56,780 nucleotides of DNA from Sphingobacterium endophyticum (GCF_009733535.1 NZ_SMMI01000021.1:1-56780); one strand, 5' to 3'; positions 17,990 to 26,877 are shown, counted from the first letter of the stretch. Made by a program: numbers and translations. The notes: generated by a model from the letters alone, not told the origin.

Positions 17990-18955
17990 TTAGTTTTGTT
18001 TAACAATGAAACTAGCCTTAGTTAATAACTCTTTAGATTCCTGAACATTTATTGGCTTTAAATGAACTTCAAACAATGATTCTTGTTCCTCAAAATCAGG
18101 ATATGCAGTTGAAATATTCGCATATGAACTTAAGGGTTTGATCGATTCAACAGTAGCCTGTAATTCTTTATTTTCTAAATATGGAATTATTAAGGTCTTC
18201 TGTTCGCCTTTATCAAACACTTTTATTTTGCTTTCTGGAATTGTAACTCTGAAAAAAGTTGCATCATTTAAATATCCCGATATTAAGCTGTAACCTGCCA
18301 ATGCCAACTCTCCTACTTGAAGGTTTATATTTTCAATACTCATATCCTGGGGCGCAATTATGTATCTTTCTTTCGCTGCTACATTAACCTCGTCCACTGC
18401 ACCCAACGCTCTTTCCTTTTGCCCCAATGCCATTTTTTGTTGCTCTATTCGAGCACCGTGCTGAACATCTGCTAATTCAGCTTCCGCAGCTAAATATTGA
18501 TTTTTTGCACCTTGGTATTTTGCATAGATCTCATCATATTTTTGTTGCGAAATCAAGGAGTCCTTCAATAAATTATTCATACGGTCCAAGGATTTCTGAG
18601 CAAAATCAAATTGTTCCTTAAGGCCATTTACTTTGGCGTGGAGCTGTTTCATTTGTCCATCAGTTGCTCCTTTCACGGCCATATCATATTGAGCTTGTGC
18701 GGAAGCTAATGCCCCTTCAGCTTGGATAGATTTGGCAGTTACTTCTGGAAGCTCCAAAATAACCAGTGTATCCCCTTTATGGACATTTTGGCCTACTTCC
18801 ACATTAATTTTCTGAATTTTTCCCGGAATTTTAGTCGTAACAGCAATCTGATCACGTTCAATTTTTCCTTCTAGTTTTAATTCTTTAGTTTGCTTATTTC
18901 CTGTGCAGCTTTGTAGCAATACAAACCCTGCAATAGTGTATAAAATATTTTTCAT
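17990..18955 (-). CDS. HlyD/membrane-fusion family efflux adaptor (lipoprotein)
   Basis: 321 residues. The N-terminus MKNILYTIAGFVLLQSC fits a lipoprotein signal with the cysteine at 17. A biotinyl-lipoyl-like segment (KIQKINVEVGQNVHKGDTLVILE), a long alpha-helical hairpin (about 80-180), the second lipoyl half and a beta-barrel region follow. It would bridge the inner-membrane permease and the TolC channel. It sits between those two genes with gaps of 2-3 bases. Confidence 0.9.
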   Translation of the reverse strand: MKNILYTIAGFVLLQSCTGNKQTKELKLEGKIERDQIAVTTKIPGKIQKINVEVGQNVHKGDTLVILELPEVTAKSIQAEGALASAQAQYDMAVKGATDGQMKQLHAKVNGLKEQFDFAQKSLDRMNNLLKDSLISQQKYDEIYAKYQGAKNQYLAAEAELADVQHGARIEQQKMALGQKERALGAVDEVNVAAKERYIIAPQDMSIENINLQVGELALAGYSLISGYLNDATFFRVTIPESKIKVFDKGEQKTLIIPYLENKELQATVESIKPLSSYANISTAYPDFEEQESLFEVHLKPINVQESKELLTKASFIVKQN

Positions 18956-18957
18956 GA

Positions 18958-20349
18958 TTATTTAGTGATGGTTTGGTAAAGGTTTCCATTAGCTTTTAAT
19001 AACTCAGTTGCTGCCATTCTTTGACTTAATACTTGATTATAAAATCCTAAAGACTGCTTGTAATATTCGTTTTCAGCTTCTAAACGCTCTGTTACGTCGG
19101 TCAACCCTTCTTCAAATTGGCGCGACGCTAGGTGAAGGTTATTTTTAGAAATTTCAACTTGCTGATTGCTAACTTCAATTTTCTTATTTGCTAAATTGTA
19201 ATCAACTTCAGTTTTGCGTTGTAATAATGAAAGCTTTTCTTTAGTATCAGCAAGTTTATTCTCATTGATCTGAATATCAATTTTTGCTTTATCGATTGCA
19301 GTCTTATGAGTTTTACCTTCAAAAATGGTCCATTTTACCCCCACACCTAAGGCATAATTAGGTGCCATCATCAAATGATTGGACTCCATTTTTAAATTGC
19401 CAATTTTTGGTAAATCCTTTATAGTCATATCCGTATTAAAAGCATTGAAATAAGAAATATTTCCAAAAGCGAATACCTGAGGTAATTTAGCACCCTTTTC
19501 TTTTTTCAGAACAAATTCATAAGCTTTTTGGGAAGCTTCCAAGGCATCTAACTCTTTCCTATTCATTTGCATTGCGGAATCTAAATCTAAATTCAACACT
19601 TTTAATTTGTACGTAATAGAATTTAGGTCTTCTTGTGACATTCCTGTCAATTCCTGAAGCTTATATAGCAATAATTCTCGGTTACTTTGAACTTCAGCTT
19701 TTTTACTCTCCAATTCCAACATCGCCAATTTGATCTTGTCTCTGTCATAAGGAATTGCAAATCCATTTTCAATACCTTTTATTACCTTTTCATGCTCTTT
19801 ATTTAATCTCTTTTCGGAATCGGTAATCAGCAGATCCACTTCTTTTAAAAGCATTAATTGATCAAAGCTTGTCATAACTTCTTGTGCTAATTGATCGTAA
19901 CCTGCTTCAGTCATAAGTTCCTGTGCTTTGAACTTCTGTTCTAAAGCTTTTTGACCATTAGTAATCTGAAGCCCGCTGAAAATAACCTGAGTTGCTGTCA
20001 CCCCTGCCAGTCCAACTTGCGTGGAAAGATTCATGCGCTGTGATCCATCGAAAATTGTTGAACCTAATAGAGGAAGGGTTTTCGTCGGCAAATCTATATC
20101 TATATTACTATTGATGTAGCCGTACATCGCATTAGCGTATACTGTCGGCAATAATTTACCTTTTACATGATCTCTTTCTAATGCTACTTTTTGATTCTCA
20201 AGATTAGCATTTATCAAGGATTTATTGTGATAAACAGCTTTTTCAACAGGCATTTTAAAGCCTTCCAACCCTTCTTGGCTATAGGCATTTAATCCAGCCA
20301 ATAAGATTAATGCAAGACTAGAAATGGTTTTTTGAAATTTATTTTCCAT
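18958..20349 (-). CDS. TolC family outer-membrane efflux channel
   Basis: 463 residues with a signal peptide (cleavage near AYSQ), long heptad-like helices, two repeated outer-membrane-efflux halves, and a typical ending LLKANGNLYQTI. It is the first gene of the efflux operon. The 178-base upstream region contains a 23-base dyad and follows a Crp/Fnr-type regulator gene on the same strand, so regulation by that protein is plausible. Confidence 0.92.
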   Translation of the reverse strand: MENKFQKTISSLALILLAGLNAYSQEGLEGFKMPVEKAVYHNKSLINANLENQKVALERDHVKGKLLPTVYANAMYGYINSNIDIDLPTKTLPLLGSTIFDGSQRMNLSTQVGLAGVTATQVIFSGLQITNGQKALEQKFKAQELMTEAGYDQLAQEVMTSFDQLMLLKEVDLLITDSEKRLNKEHEKVIKGIENGFAIPYDRDKIKLAMLELESKKAEVQSNRELLLYKLQELTGMSQEDLNSITYKLKVLNLDLDSAMQMNRKELDALEASQKAYEFVLKKEKGAKLPQVFAFGNISYFNAFNTDMTIKDLPKIGNLKMESNHLMMAPNYALGVGVKWTIFEGKTHKTAIDKAKIDIQINENKLADTKEKLSLLQRKTEVDYNLANKKIEVSNQQVEISKNNLHLASRQFEEGLTDVTERLEAENEYYKQSLGFYNQVLSQRMAATELLKANGNLYQTITK

Positions 20350-20471
20350 ATTAAATCAGTTTGACTTTTTTCTTTTAACAAGACAAAGGTGCAAGTGTTT
20401 CAGGACAATAAATTTCAGATATCTTAAAAAATGAAATTGGAAAAGTATATGAGAGTTATATGGAAAAATGC

Positions 20472-20494
20472 TTCTAATTAGTTGTTAATTAGAA
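20472..20494 (-). promoter_or_regulatory. Dyad between the Crp/Fnr-like gene and tolC
   Basis: Perfect 9-base arms TTCTAATTA and TAATTAGAA around GTTGT. On the minus strand it is followed after three bases by five T residues, so it may end the regulator transcript. It also lies 123 bases before the tolC start and could be an operator. Confidence 0.45.
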
Positions 20495-20527
20495 AGAAAA
20501 CATTGAAGTTAATAAAATCTGAGGAAT

Positions 20528-21088
20528 TTATTTTATTCCTCTAATCACAGAAAGGGTTTGTTGCGATATACCAAGATAGGATGCTATATGGCCTAAAGAA
20601 GCATTTTGAAATAGTTCAGGATTGTCATCTATTAATGCTGAATACCTTTCATGTGCAGTTTCAAATTGCGAGTTATAGAATCGGTTTGAAAAACTTATTA
20701 AGGAATCCATGAGAACCTTTTGTATAATTTTATTTATTGTGATGTCTGTTTTTGCTAATTCTTCAATTGGCTCAAATGGAATTAAACATATTTTAGAAGG
20801 TGCCAAAGCTTGTAATCCAAATAAAGAAGGTTTTTTATAAAATAAACTTTCAATTCCAGTGCTGAATGTATTGGGACCAAAGAAATAATGAGTTATATCC
20901 CTCTTATTTTTATAATAGTATATTCTTGTAAACCCACTTTCAACGAAGTATATATATTTTAAGTAGCTTCCTGGTTCAAATATTGTTTCGCCCTTTGAGA
21001 AGTCTTTTACTACAATTATTGAATCAAAAAACCTTTCTAATTCATCATTGATATGATATAGTTCCTTAAAATAATTTAGAATAGTCAT
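20528..21088 (-). CDS. Crp/Fnr family transcriptional regulator
   Basis: About 186 residues, starting at the ATG at 21088 (an in-frame GTG lies two codons upstream). The N-terminal cyclic-nucleotide-binding-like fold shows FSKGETIFEPGSYLKYIYFVESGFTRIYY. The C-terminal HTH is short, ending ASLGHIASYLGISQQTLSVIRG. No cysteine cluster for Fe-S sensing is seen and the canonical cAMP-binding arginine motif is not obvious, so the ligand is unknown. Such short regulators are frequent in Bacteroidota and often sit near efflux genes, as here. Confidence 0.88.
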   Translation of the reverse strand: MTILNYFKELYHINDELERFFDSIIVVKDFSKGETIFEPGSYLKYIYFVESGFTRIYYYKNKRDITHYFFGPNTFSTGIESLFYKKPSLFGLQALAPSKICLIPFEPIEELAKTDITINKIIQKVLMDSLISFSNRFYNSQFETAHERYSALIDDNPELFQNASLGHIASYLGISQQTLSVIRGIK

Positions 21089-21156
21089 GAACACCTAATA
21101 TGAACTTTAAATATACAATTTTATTGATCCTTAAATGCTGAAGATTCTAATTAACG

Positions 21157-21176
21157 ATTGAATTAACCAATTCAAT
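21157..21176. promoter_or_regulatory. Operator-like dyad between the Crp/Fnr-like gene and the DUF2807 gene
   Basis: ATTGAATT-AACC-AATTCAAT, a perfect 8-base inverted repeat with a 4-base spacer. It lies 69 bases before the regulator ATG on one side and 95 before the DUF2807 ATG on the other. The TTGAA...TTCAA halves resemble Crp/Fnr-type symmetric sites. Confidence 0.45.
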
Positions 21177-21270
21177 GACTTAATTAATTTCTATTTTTCA
21201 GGAAATATGTTTTAAATTTAGAATAGAAATTACAGGAACAACCCTGTTCAAACCAATAAAATATTTAAAG

Positions 21271-22017
21271 ATGAAAAGTTTATTAACCCTATTATTATTA
21301 GCTATTGTCTCTTTTTCTAATGCGCAACATAAGGAAACTAGGAAAATCAGTAAAATTTCTGGAATTTCAGTAGCATCTGGCATTCAGGCTAAATTTATTA
21401 AATCTTCAAAAAATGAAGTGGTTGTTGATGTTTCAAGGGAAGATATACTTCCAAAAATAGAAACAAATGTTCGCAATGGAAATCTTCAAATTAAGGTTAA
21501 AAATGGAAGTGAAATTAGGAATGCTAATACTTTAAAAGTAACTGTTTACAGCAATTCAGTTATCAATTCAATTAATTTAAGTTCTGCAGGGAATCTAGAA
21601 ATCCTAGATGCAATAGATGTCTCTGATTTCTCAGCAGATATTTCTTCGGCAGGAAAATTAAAAACTGGTAAAATTACAGCTAACAATACAACACTCAATT
21701 TAAGTTCCGCGGGTAAAATGAATAGTGATCTGATGTCAGAAAAATTGTCAATCAATACCAGTAGTGCCGGAGAAGTTACTTTAAGTGGCATGTCAAAGCA
21801 ACTGAAAGTTAATATGTCATCTAATGGAAAAGCTTTATTAAATAATTTTAAAACTTCAACTTTAGAGGTTAATGGTAGTTCCGGTGCCGTATTAAATATT
21901 AAAGTAATTAATTCTATTGATGCCAATGTATCCTCAGGTGCTAAAGTGGTTTATTCAGGAAATCCAACTACTAAGGATATTAATAAATCATCTGGCGGAA
22001 CTGTGAGTAGAGATTAA
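21271..22017 (+). CDS. DUF2807 (GIN domain) secreted protein
   Basis: 248 residues with a signal peptide (MKSLLTLLLLAIVSFSNA-Q). The rest is a right-handed beta-helix-like repeat with recurring SSAG/SSGA turns (LSSAGNLEI, ISSAGKLKTG, LSSAGKMNS, TSSAGEVTL, GSSGAVLN, VSSGAKVVY). This is the hallmark of the Bacteroidota DUF2807/GIN family, sometimes labelled autotransporter-adhesin head. Surface or periplasmic location is expected; function is unknown. Divergent from the Crp/Fnr-like gene. Confidence 0.9.
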   Translation: MKSLLTLLLLAIVSFSNAQHKETRKISKISGISVASGIQAKFIKSSKNEVVVDVSREDILPKIETNVRNGNLQIKVKNGSEIRNANTLKVTVYSNSVINSINLSSAGNLEILDAIDVSDFSADISSAGKLKTGKITANNTTLNLSSAGKMNSDLMSEKLSINTSSAGEVTLSGMSKQLKVNMSSNGKALLNNFKTSTLEVNGSSGAVLNIKVINSIDANVSSGAKVVYSGNPTTKDINKSSGGTVSRD

Positions 22018-22116
22018 AAATCCTTTGGAAATCAATTCTAAAAATTATTAGAGATGAATTGAAATCTTTATTTTTTATCAAATAAATTTTATCTTCATAA
22101 GGAATAATAAATCCTT

Positions 22117-22455
22117 ATGAAGATTCTTTTTTTTGCCGCTTTTTGGTTTTGTCAAATCAGTTCCAGTATTATTTTTAAATATGGTGGAATACAACCTAAA
22201 TACCAATGGATTGCATTAATTGCAGGTAATATCATTTTGCTGTCTGCCTCTTGGTTTTTAATCCAACTTTTCAAAACTGTCCCTCAACCAATAGTAATTG
22301 CCTTATGTTCAGGAGGAACATTTCTAACCGTTCAATTAGCAATGGCACTTTGGTTTAAACAACCCTTAAGTTGGATACAAATTTTGGGGTCTTTAATAAT
22401 TATAGTAGGAATGGTATTAGTAACTTTTGGTGATAAATCTATTTCACAATCCTAG
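22117..22455 (+). CDS. Small four-helix membrane protein, SMR/EamA-like
   Basis: 112 residues with four predicted membrane helices (about 2-20, 30-50, 58-77, 83-104) and the closing segment WIQILGSLIIIVGMVLVTFG. This matches half of a drug/metabolite transporter or a small multidrug-resistance protein. The membrane glutamate typical of EmrE is not visible in helix 1, so drug/H+ exchange is doubtful. The stop precedes the next start by 4 bases, so the pair is co-transcribed. Confidence 0.75.
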   Translation: MKILFFAAFWFCQISSSIIFKYGGIQPKYQWIALIAGNIILLSASWFLIQLFKTVPQPIVIALCSGGTFLTVQLAMALWFKQPLSWIQILGSLIIIVGMVLVTFGDKSISQS

Positions 22456-22459
22456 ATGT

Positions 22460-22981
22460 ATGGAAAATGAAGTATGGATGCGTGGACCAATTCCCGAAAT
22501 TCCGATATTATTACAGCCAGTAGCGCATGCTTTGCTGCAAGTAAATGAAGATGTTCAAAAATTAATAACCGATGATTTGGAGCCTTATATCTGGATCAAA
22601 CCTTTCTCCATAGCCTCCATTGCTTTTCACTTACAACATATTGTAGGTGTAACAGATAGAATGTTTACTTATTCTAAAAGTAAGGGATTAATCCAGGAAC
22701 AATTTGATTATTTAGCCTCAGAAGGAAAATTCGATGAAAAAATAACAATCCAAATTTTAAAGCAAAATCTAGAGGATAGAATTCTTTATTCAATAGAAGA
22801 AATAAAGAAAATTGATCCTTTAACTTTAATGGAAGAAAGATTTTTAGGTAGAAAACAAATCCCTACCACCCAAATAGGATTACTTTTTCATGCCGCAGAG
22901 CATGCCCAAAGACATTATGGACAATTGTTGGTTACAGTAAAAACCATAAGAGGATTATTAATGACAGGGTCTATCCACTAA
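22460..22981 (+). CDS. DinB superfamily protein
   Basis: 173 residues from the ATG at 22460, which follows the stop of the previous gene by 4 bases; an upstream in-frame start would overlap that gene and add no conserved sequence. It has the four-helix DinB/YfiT fold with metal-site histidines in HLQHIVGVTDRMF and HAAEHAQRHYGQLL. Relatives are metal-dependent, often thiol-S-transferase-like enzymes. In a bacillithiol-making organism it could be a bacillithiol transferase; this is inference from the presence of bshB1. Confidence 0.85.
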   Translation: MENEVWMRGPIPEIPILLQPVAHALLQVNEDVQKLITDDLEPYIWIKPFSIASIAFHLQHIVGVTDRMFTYSKSKGLIQEQFDYLASEGKFDEKITIQILKQNLEDRILYSIEEIKKIDPLTLMEERFLGRKQIPTTQIGLLFHAAEHAQRHYGQLLVTVKTIRGLLMTGSIH

Positions 22982-22988
22982 ATATCCA

Positions 22989-23022
22989 AATCCTAAAGCC
23001 AGAGATCTCTAGCTTTAGGATT
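22989..23022. terminator. Hairpin between convergent genes
   Basis: AATCCTAAAGC and GCTTTAGGATT enclose an inner palindrome AGAGATCTCT, giving a long stem. T runs are weak on either side, so termination is likely but not certain. Confidence 0.55.
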
Positions 23023-23032
23023 GAATTTTGCC

Positions 23033-23434
23033 TTAAGCAATTTTTTCATCAAAAAATACGATGAATTGGGTTGGATTGAAACCTGTACGATCCTTAATGC
23101 TTTTAGCAAATTTTCCATAGGATGAAAATCCAGATAATGCTGCTAAATAAGTCAACTTAAAGTTTCTTGCTTCTTCTACTGTTCTTAAGTAATTATTTAA
23201 GAAATCCAATCTTAAATTATTTACATAATTAGGAAAATCAATTTTTTTGTTCCTATTGACTACAAAGGATAGGTACTTTGAATTACATCCTATTTCCTTT
23301 GAGGCCGTAGTAATTGAACATGCAGGATTCAAATATGCTTCTTGAGACTCCCATTGAGACAATGCAGCCAGAATTTTATTCTCCGTTTCTGGGTTCATGT
23401 ACTCTTTTTTGATTGTTGCAGGATTATTAAACAT
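23033..23434 (-). CDS. Stand-alone AraC-type HTH protein
   Basis: 133 residues. About residues 40-128 are a double HTH of the AraC type, with the conserved YLAALSGFSSYGKF and GFNPTQF positions. There is no N-terminal sensor or membrane helix. Its HTH resembles the C-terminal domains of the three larger regulators at 25338-28908, so it looks like a DNA-binding-only paralogue. It lies 54 bases downstream of a membrane-anchored helical-repeat protein on the same strand and is likely co-transcribed with it. Confidence 0.82.
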   Translation of the reverse strand: MFNNPATIKKEYMNPETENKILAALSQWESQEAYLNPACSITTASKEIGCNSKYLSFVVNRNKKIDFPNYVNNLRLDFLNNYLRTVEEARNFKLTYLAALSGFSSYGKFAKSIKDRTGFNPTQFIVFFDEKIA

Positions 23435-23488
23435 AATAGAAAATAAATAGTGTTAATATTATAATAAAGTGGTTTTTTAAATCTTTTA

Positions 23489-24643
23489 TCAACTTAATTG
23501 ATAGTTTATTTGTCTATATGAACTTGAATTAAATGTTGAGATACTGTTTATAGACATTGCGCCTTCTTCCTCCTCATCCCCACGAATTTCTTTCATTGCA
23601 TTTAATAGATGATTTCTTAACTCTTCGTCGATAGTTTCAAAGAATAACTCATTTAAATATTCAAGCCCAAACTTTGATTTGAAAGCAGAAATGGATTTAA
23701 TGATGGACTTTTTAACTTTAAAATTACCTGACTTGTAACATGCCAAAATTTGCGTTTCACTCTGACTATAATTCATATAGGTCAATGTTTCAATAATCGC
23801 AAGAATAATGTCATTATTTGTTTCCTTACTTAATTGAGCCGCTATTATGGAAGCACATCCTTTTTGATTAAAAAATCCAATTTCTTTAATCATAAAAACT
23901 TTAAAAGCAATATTTCCTGAATTTCGAACCCATCTACTTAACAAAGGCAATTGCCCTGTTTCAGCTTTTGATAAGAAAAATCTATGCACCAGAATTTCAT
24001 CTAAAGCATTAAATTCATTTATAAAACTTTCGTCAAGAAATTTATATGGTTCATTATTTTCGGAGAAACCATTTATTGGATTATCAGAAGGGCTATCTAT
24101 TTTATATTCGCTTGTAGATAGTATCCGAAGCTGTTGAAAATAATCTTGTTTTAAATCATCTAAATTTCTTTTTGCTCGATGGATTTTATTTAAATTTTTT
24201 GATCCCAATTCTAACTCCCAAAAATTTAAAACACCAAAAGTTTTCAGAATCTGATTATAATTTTTATCATTCAACCCATGTTCCCCAAACTTGGATTTTA
24301 AATTGGCTTGAATTAAATATTTCGATAAAATTTTTAATCCCCGTCTTGAACCTTTTAAAGGATAAATCGATTGCAGCGTGGAAAAAACAATTTGTTCCGA
24401 AAGATCAACCTTATTAAAAAGGATGTTATCAATTGTAGATTCAATTTCCAGTTTCAATTTCCGCAAAGTAGATTCCTTCTGAATAAATCTTTTACTATCT
24501 AAATAGAAAAGCAATTTATTAATTGTAAATACTATTGCTATGGATACTATTATTACAATAGTAAGCTTTATCACTAACGGATAACTCCAGAATCTCGCCT
24601 GTAAATAAAACAGGTAAAATTGAAGGTAATAGCCTAGATACAT
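23489..24643 (-). CDS. Membrane-anchored helical-repeat (HEAT-like) protein
   Basis: 384 residues. One strong membrane helix (about 22-46) follows a short aromatic N-terminus. The remainder is soluble, leucine/lysine-rich and helical, with the repeat-like segment ETNNDIILAIIETLTYMNYS and IKSISAFKSKFG fitting HEAT-type repeats; it ends in an acidic patch (GDEEEEG) and a serine-rich tail. Similar proteins in Bacteroidota often accompany exopolysaccharide glycosyltransferases, which are absent here. A strong dyad region lies 124-178 bases before its start. Function unknown. Confidence 0.75.
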   Translation of the reverse strand: MYLGYYLQFYLFYLQARFWSYPLVIKLTIVIIVSIAIVFTINKLLFYLDSKRFIQKESTLRKLKLEIESTIDNILFNKVDLSEQIVFSTLQSIYPLKGSRRGLKILSKYLIQANLKSKFGEHGLNDKNYNQILKTFGVLNFWELELGSKNLNKIHRAKRNLDDLKQDYFQQLRILSTSEYKIDSPSDNPINGFSENNEPYKFLDESFINEFNALDEILVHRFFLSKAETGQLPLLSRWVRNSGNIAFKVFMIKEIGFFNQKGCASIIAAQLSKETNNDIILAIIETLTYMNYSQSETQILACYKSGNFKVKKSIIKSISAFKSKFGLEYLNELFFETIDEELRNHLLNAMKEIRGDEEEEGAMSINSISTFNSSSYRQINYQLS

Positions 24644-25337
24644 AATCTTTAATATTTAATATAATAGTTAGTTGGCAATCGTATTTTGAAAAATTAGCTA
24701 AACATTAAATGCTGGTTAATTCTTCGAATGTGATACATCAAAAATACATGGAGATTATAAAAAAGTATGTCTTAAAAATAAAAAACTTTGTTCTACCATA
24801 TTTTTAAGACATGTCTTAAAATATCATAACTATTTGTTATTCAATTTTTTAATGCCATCCAATTGATGCGACCATCTTAATTATTGATTTTCAGAAAATT
24901 GAAAAATTGCACTATTTTTCCATATTAAATTAAAGCCTTTTAAAGGGTGGACATCTTTTGGATTTAACACTTTTTGATAAAATTTATTTAAAATGACGTC
25001 AAATCATCAGCAAAATGCCCTAATTACAGTAAAAAATTCAATAAGAATTATCTAAATTTTGGAAATTGGGACAGTATTTACCCACTATTTTGAATTATTT
25101 AATCATAATAAGGAGCAATAGATCGAAAAAATTAAAATGTCTACCCTCCTATTTATAGGAATGTCCACCATCACAATAAACCTTATAATAACACTTTTAA
25201 CATTTAAGTATAAAAAATACCTATTTAGAAATATTAAAATTATTTAGAAGAAGAGTATTAAATCTTCTGAATTGAGATAAGACCTTATTTCAGAATGATA
25301 ATCAATAGGATTTTATTGGAAAAATTGGCAATTTGGA
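24644..25337. other. 694-base AT-rich gene-free region with operator-like motifs
   Basis: I find no convincing gene. The region holds a clustered dyad at 24767-24821, three GGTRGACAT motifs (24946-24954 on plus; 25137-25145 and 25161-25169 on minus) and one ATTGCACT (24906-24913) that recurs in the next long intergenic region. It separates the helical-repeat gene from the three-gene AraC-type operon. Confidence 0.6.
24767..24821. promoter_or_regulatory. Compound operator-like dyad upstream of the helical-repeat gene
   Basis: The half-site ATGTCTTAAAA occurs at 24767-24777 and 24811-24821, and inverted at 24802-24812. The last two form a perfect 20-base palindrome, TTTTAAGACATGTCTTAAAA (24802-24821). 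The outer pair (24767-24780 with 24799-24812) is a 14-base perfect inverted repeat. Such repeated half-sites usually mark a dimeric regulator site. Confidence 0.6.
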
Positions 25338-26876
25338 TTATATAGTATTTTTTAGCCTCTCAATAAATTGAGATGGAGTTATATCCATTACTGCTTTAAA
25401 TGCAATGGTAAATTTGCTATGGGAAGAAAAGCCTGCTAAATCAGCTAAATATGATAATTTGTAATCAAGCATTATTTTATTGTTCTCTAACTGAGTGACA
25501 ATATACTGAATGCGAAGATTTTGAATGTAATCGTTGAAATGTTGGTTTTTATATTTTCTAACAATATAAGAGACATACTTTTGATTGGTATTGAGCTTAT
25601 TTGTTAATGAATTTAATGTGATATTCTTCGATAAATAAAACTTTTCGTCTTCTAATTCATTCAATCTCTTAACTAACCTGGTTTCAGTTTCCAAAGAAAT
25701 CTGAGAATCTAAATTTAAGATATCCTTTGGAATATGCTTGCTTATAAGAAAGGGCTCAACAGTTGGTTCCAAATCATTACTTATTATATCATTTTGAGAA
25801 ATTAATTTTGACTTGTGCCTGATTCTTAAAAAATAATACAGAAACATAAAACAGACTATAAAAATAAGTACCAAGATCATTATAGTATTATTTCTCTTCA
25901 GCAATTTTATTTCTGAATAACTATTTTTAACTATTTGATTTCCTAAGATTTCTGCTGCATTTCTCCTTTGTTCATCTAATTCATAATATTTATTTATATA
26001 ATTTAAAGATTGTTGGTAATCTTCTTTGAACTTGTTGAGTTGAGCCTCGCTATAATAATATCGTTTTTTTAATTCAACATTATTAGACCCAATCACATAA
26101 GGTCCTAATAAATCCAGGTAATTTCTAGCAGAGTCTAATTCATTTAAATTGATATATGCTTCAGATAGCAATTGAAAGGTAAATGGTCTAATTAAATTTT
26201 CCACACCATAGATTTCATCTAATACTTGCTTTAATAAAGCTATACTTTTATTTTGATCCCCATTCAATTTATAACTTTCCGCCATAATCATAAGGCTTTT
26301 TGATCTAAGCAATAATGAGAATGGATTTTCATTATCAATATAACCTTTCTGCAAGACAGCTTCATCCATTAATTCGATTGCTTCACTATATCGCTTTTCA
26401 ATAATAAAATTATATGCATCTTCCTGCATAATTTCATTTGACAATTGGTTTAGGGATAATTTATCATTAACACCTTTGAGATTAACTTTTGCGCTTCTCA
26501 AATATTTATGAGATTCTTCGTAAACTCCAATTTCTCTATAAATAGAGGCCAATAAAATTGCTGTCCTAACTTTGAAATCTGGTATACCTGATAATTCCGA
26601 TAATTTCTCAGAATGTTTTGCATAATTAATTGCAAGTGAATAGGTTCCTACACTTTTATGAAGGAAGGAAAGTAAGTTATAAGCCCTTATATTATGGATT
26701 TCTGTATCGGATGATTTTAATAGGGAATCTGCAATTCGGAAAGCTTCATCAGAATCTAAGGCAATTAATTTGGATCTCGCTTCAACAAATTTATTTTCGA
26801 ATGAAGATTCTTGCGAAAACCCTACGAAAGGAATTAATAACACCAAGAAGAAAAGAATTAAACTTAGCTTTTTCAT
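25338..26876 (-). CDS. TPR-transmembrane-AraC-type HTH regulator
   Basis: 512 residues: a signal-like N-terminus (to about 22), an extracytoplasmic helical region with TPR-like repeats (about 25-300), a single membrane helix (about 331-351), and a cytosolic AraC-type HTH (about 400-512, with YLADLAGFSSHSKF and ITPSQF). This is a one-component membrane sensor in which the TPR part would sense and the HTH bind DNA, a layout known in Bacteroidota. It is the third gene of an operon with two other AraC-type membrane proteins, starting 1 base after the previous stop. Confidence 0.88.
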   Translation of the reverse strand: MKKLSLILFFLVLLIPFVGFSQESSFENKFVEARSKLIALDSDEAFRIADSLLKSSDTEIHNIRAYNLLSFLHKSVGTYSLAINYAKHSEKLSELSGIPDFKVRTAILLASIYREIGVYEESHKYLRSAKVNLKGVNDKLSLNQLSNEIMQEDAYNFIIEKRYSEAIELMDEAVLQKGYIDNENPFSLLLRSKSLMIMAESYKLNGDQNKSIALLKQVLDEIYGVENLIRPFTFQLLSEAYINLNELDSARNYLDLLGPYVIGSNNVELKKRYYYSEAQLNKFKEDYQQSLNYINKYYELDEQRRNAAEILGNQIVKNSYSEIKLLKRNNTIMILVLIFIVCFMFLYYFLRIRHKSKLISQNDIISNDLEPTVEPFLISKHIPKDILNLDSQISLETETRLVKRLNELEDEKFYLSKNITLNSLTNKLNTNQKYVSYIVRKYKNQHFNDYIQNLRIQYIVTQLENNKIMLDYKLSYLADLAGFSSHSKFTIAFKAVMDITPSQFIERLKNTI

Positions 26877-26877
26877 A

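Noticed and set aside
21546..21926. 126-codon minus-strand open frame opposite the DUF2807 gene
   Set aside because: A mirror of the repetitive DUF2807 coding sequence; no signal, domain or ribosome-binding site.
24802..24821. Palindrome resembling a p53 half-site (AGACATGTCT)
   Set aside because: The likeness to a eukaryotic site has no meaning in a bacterium; only the palindrome itself is of interest.
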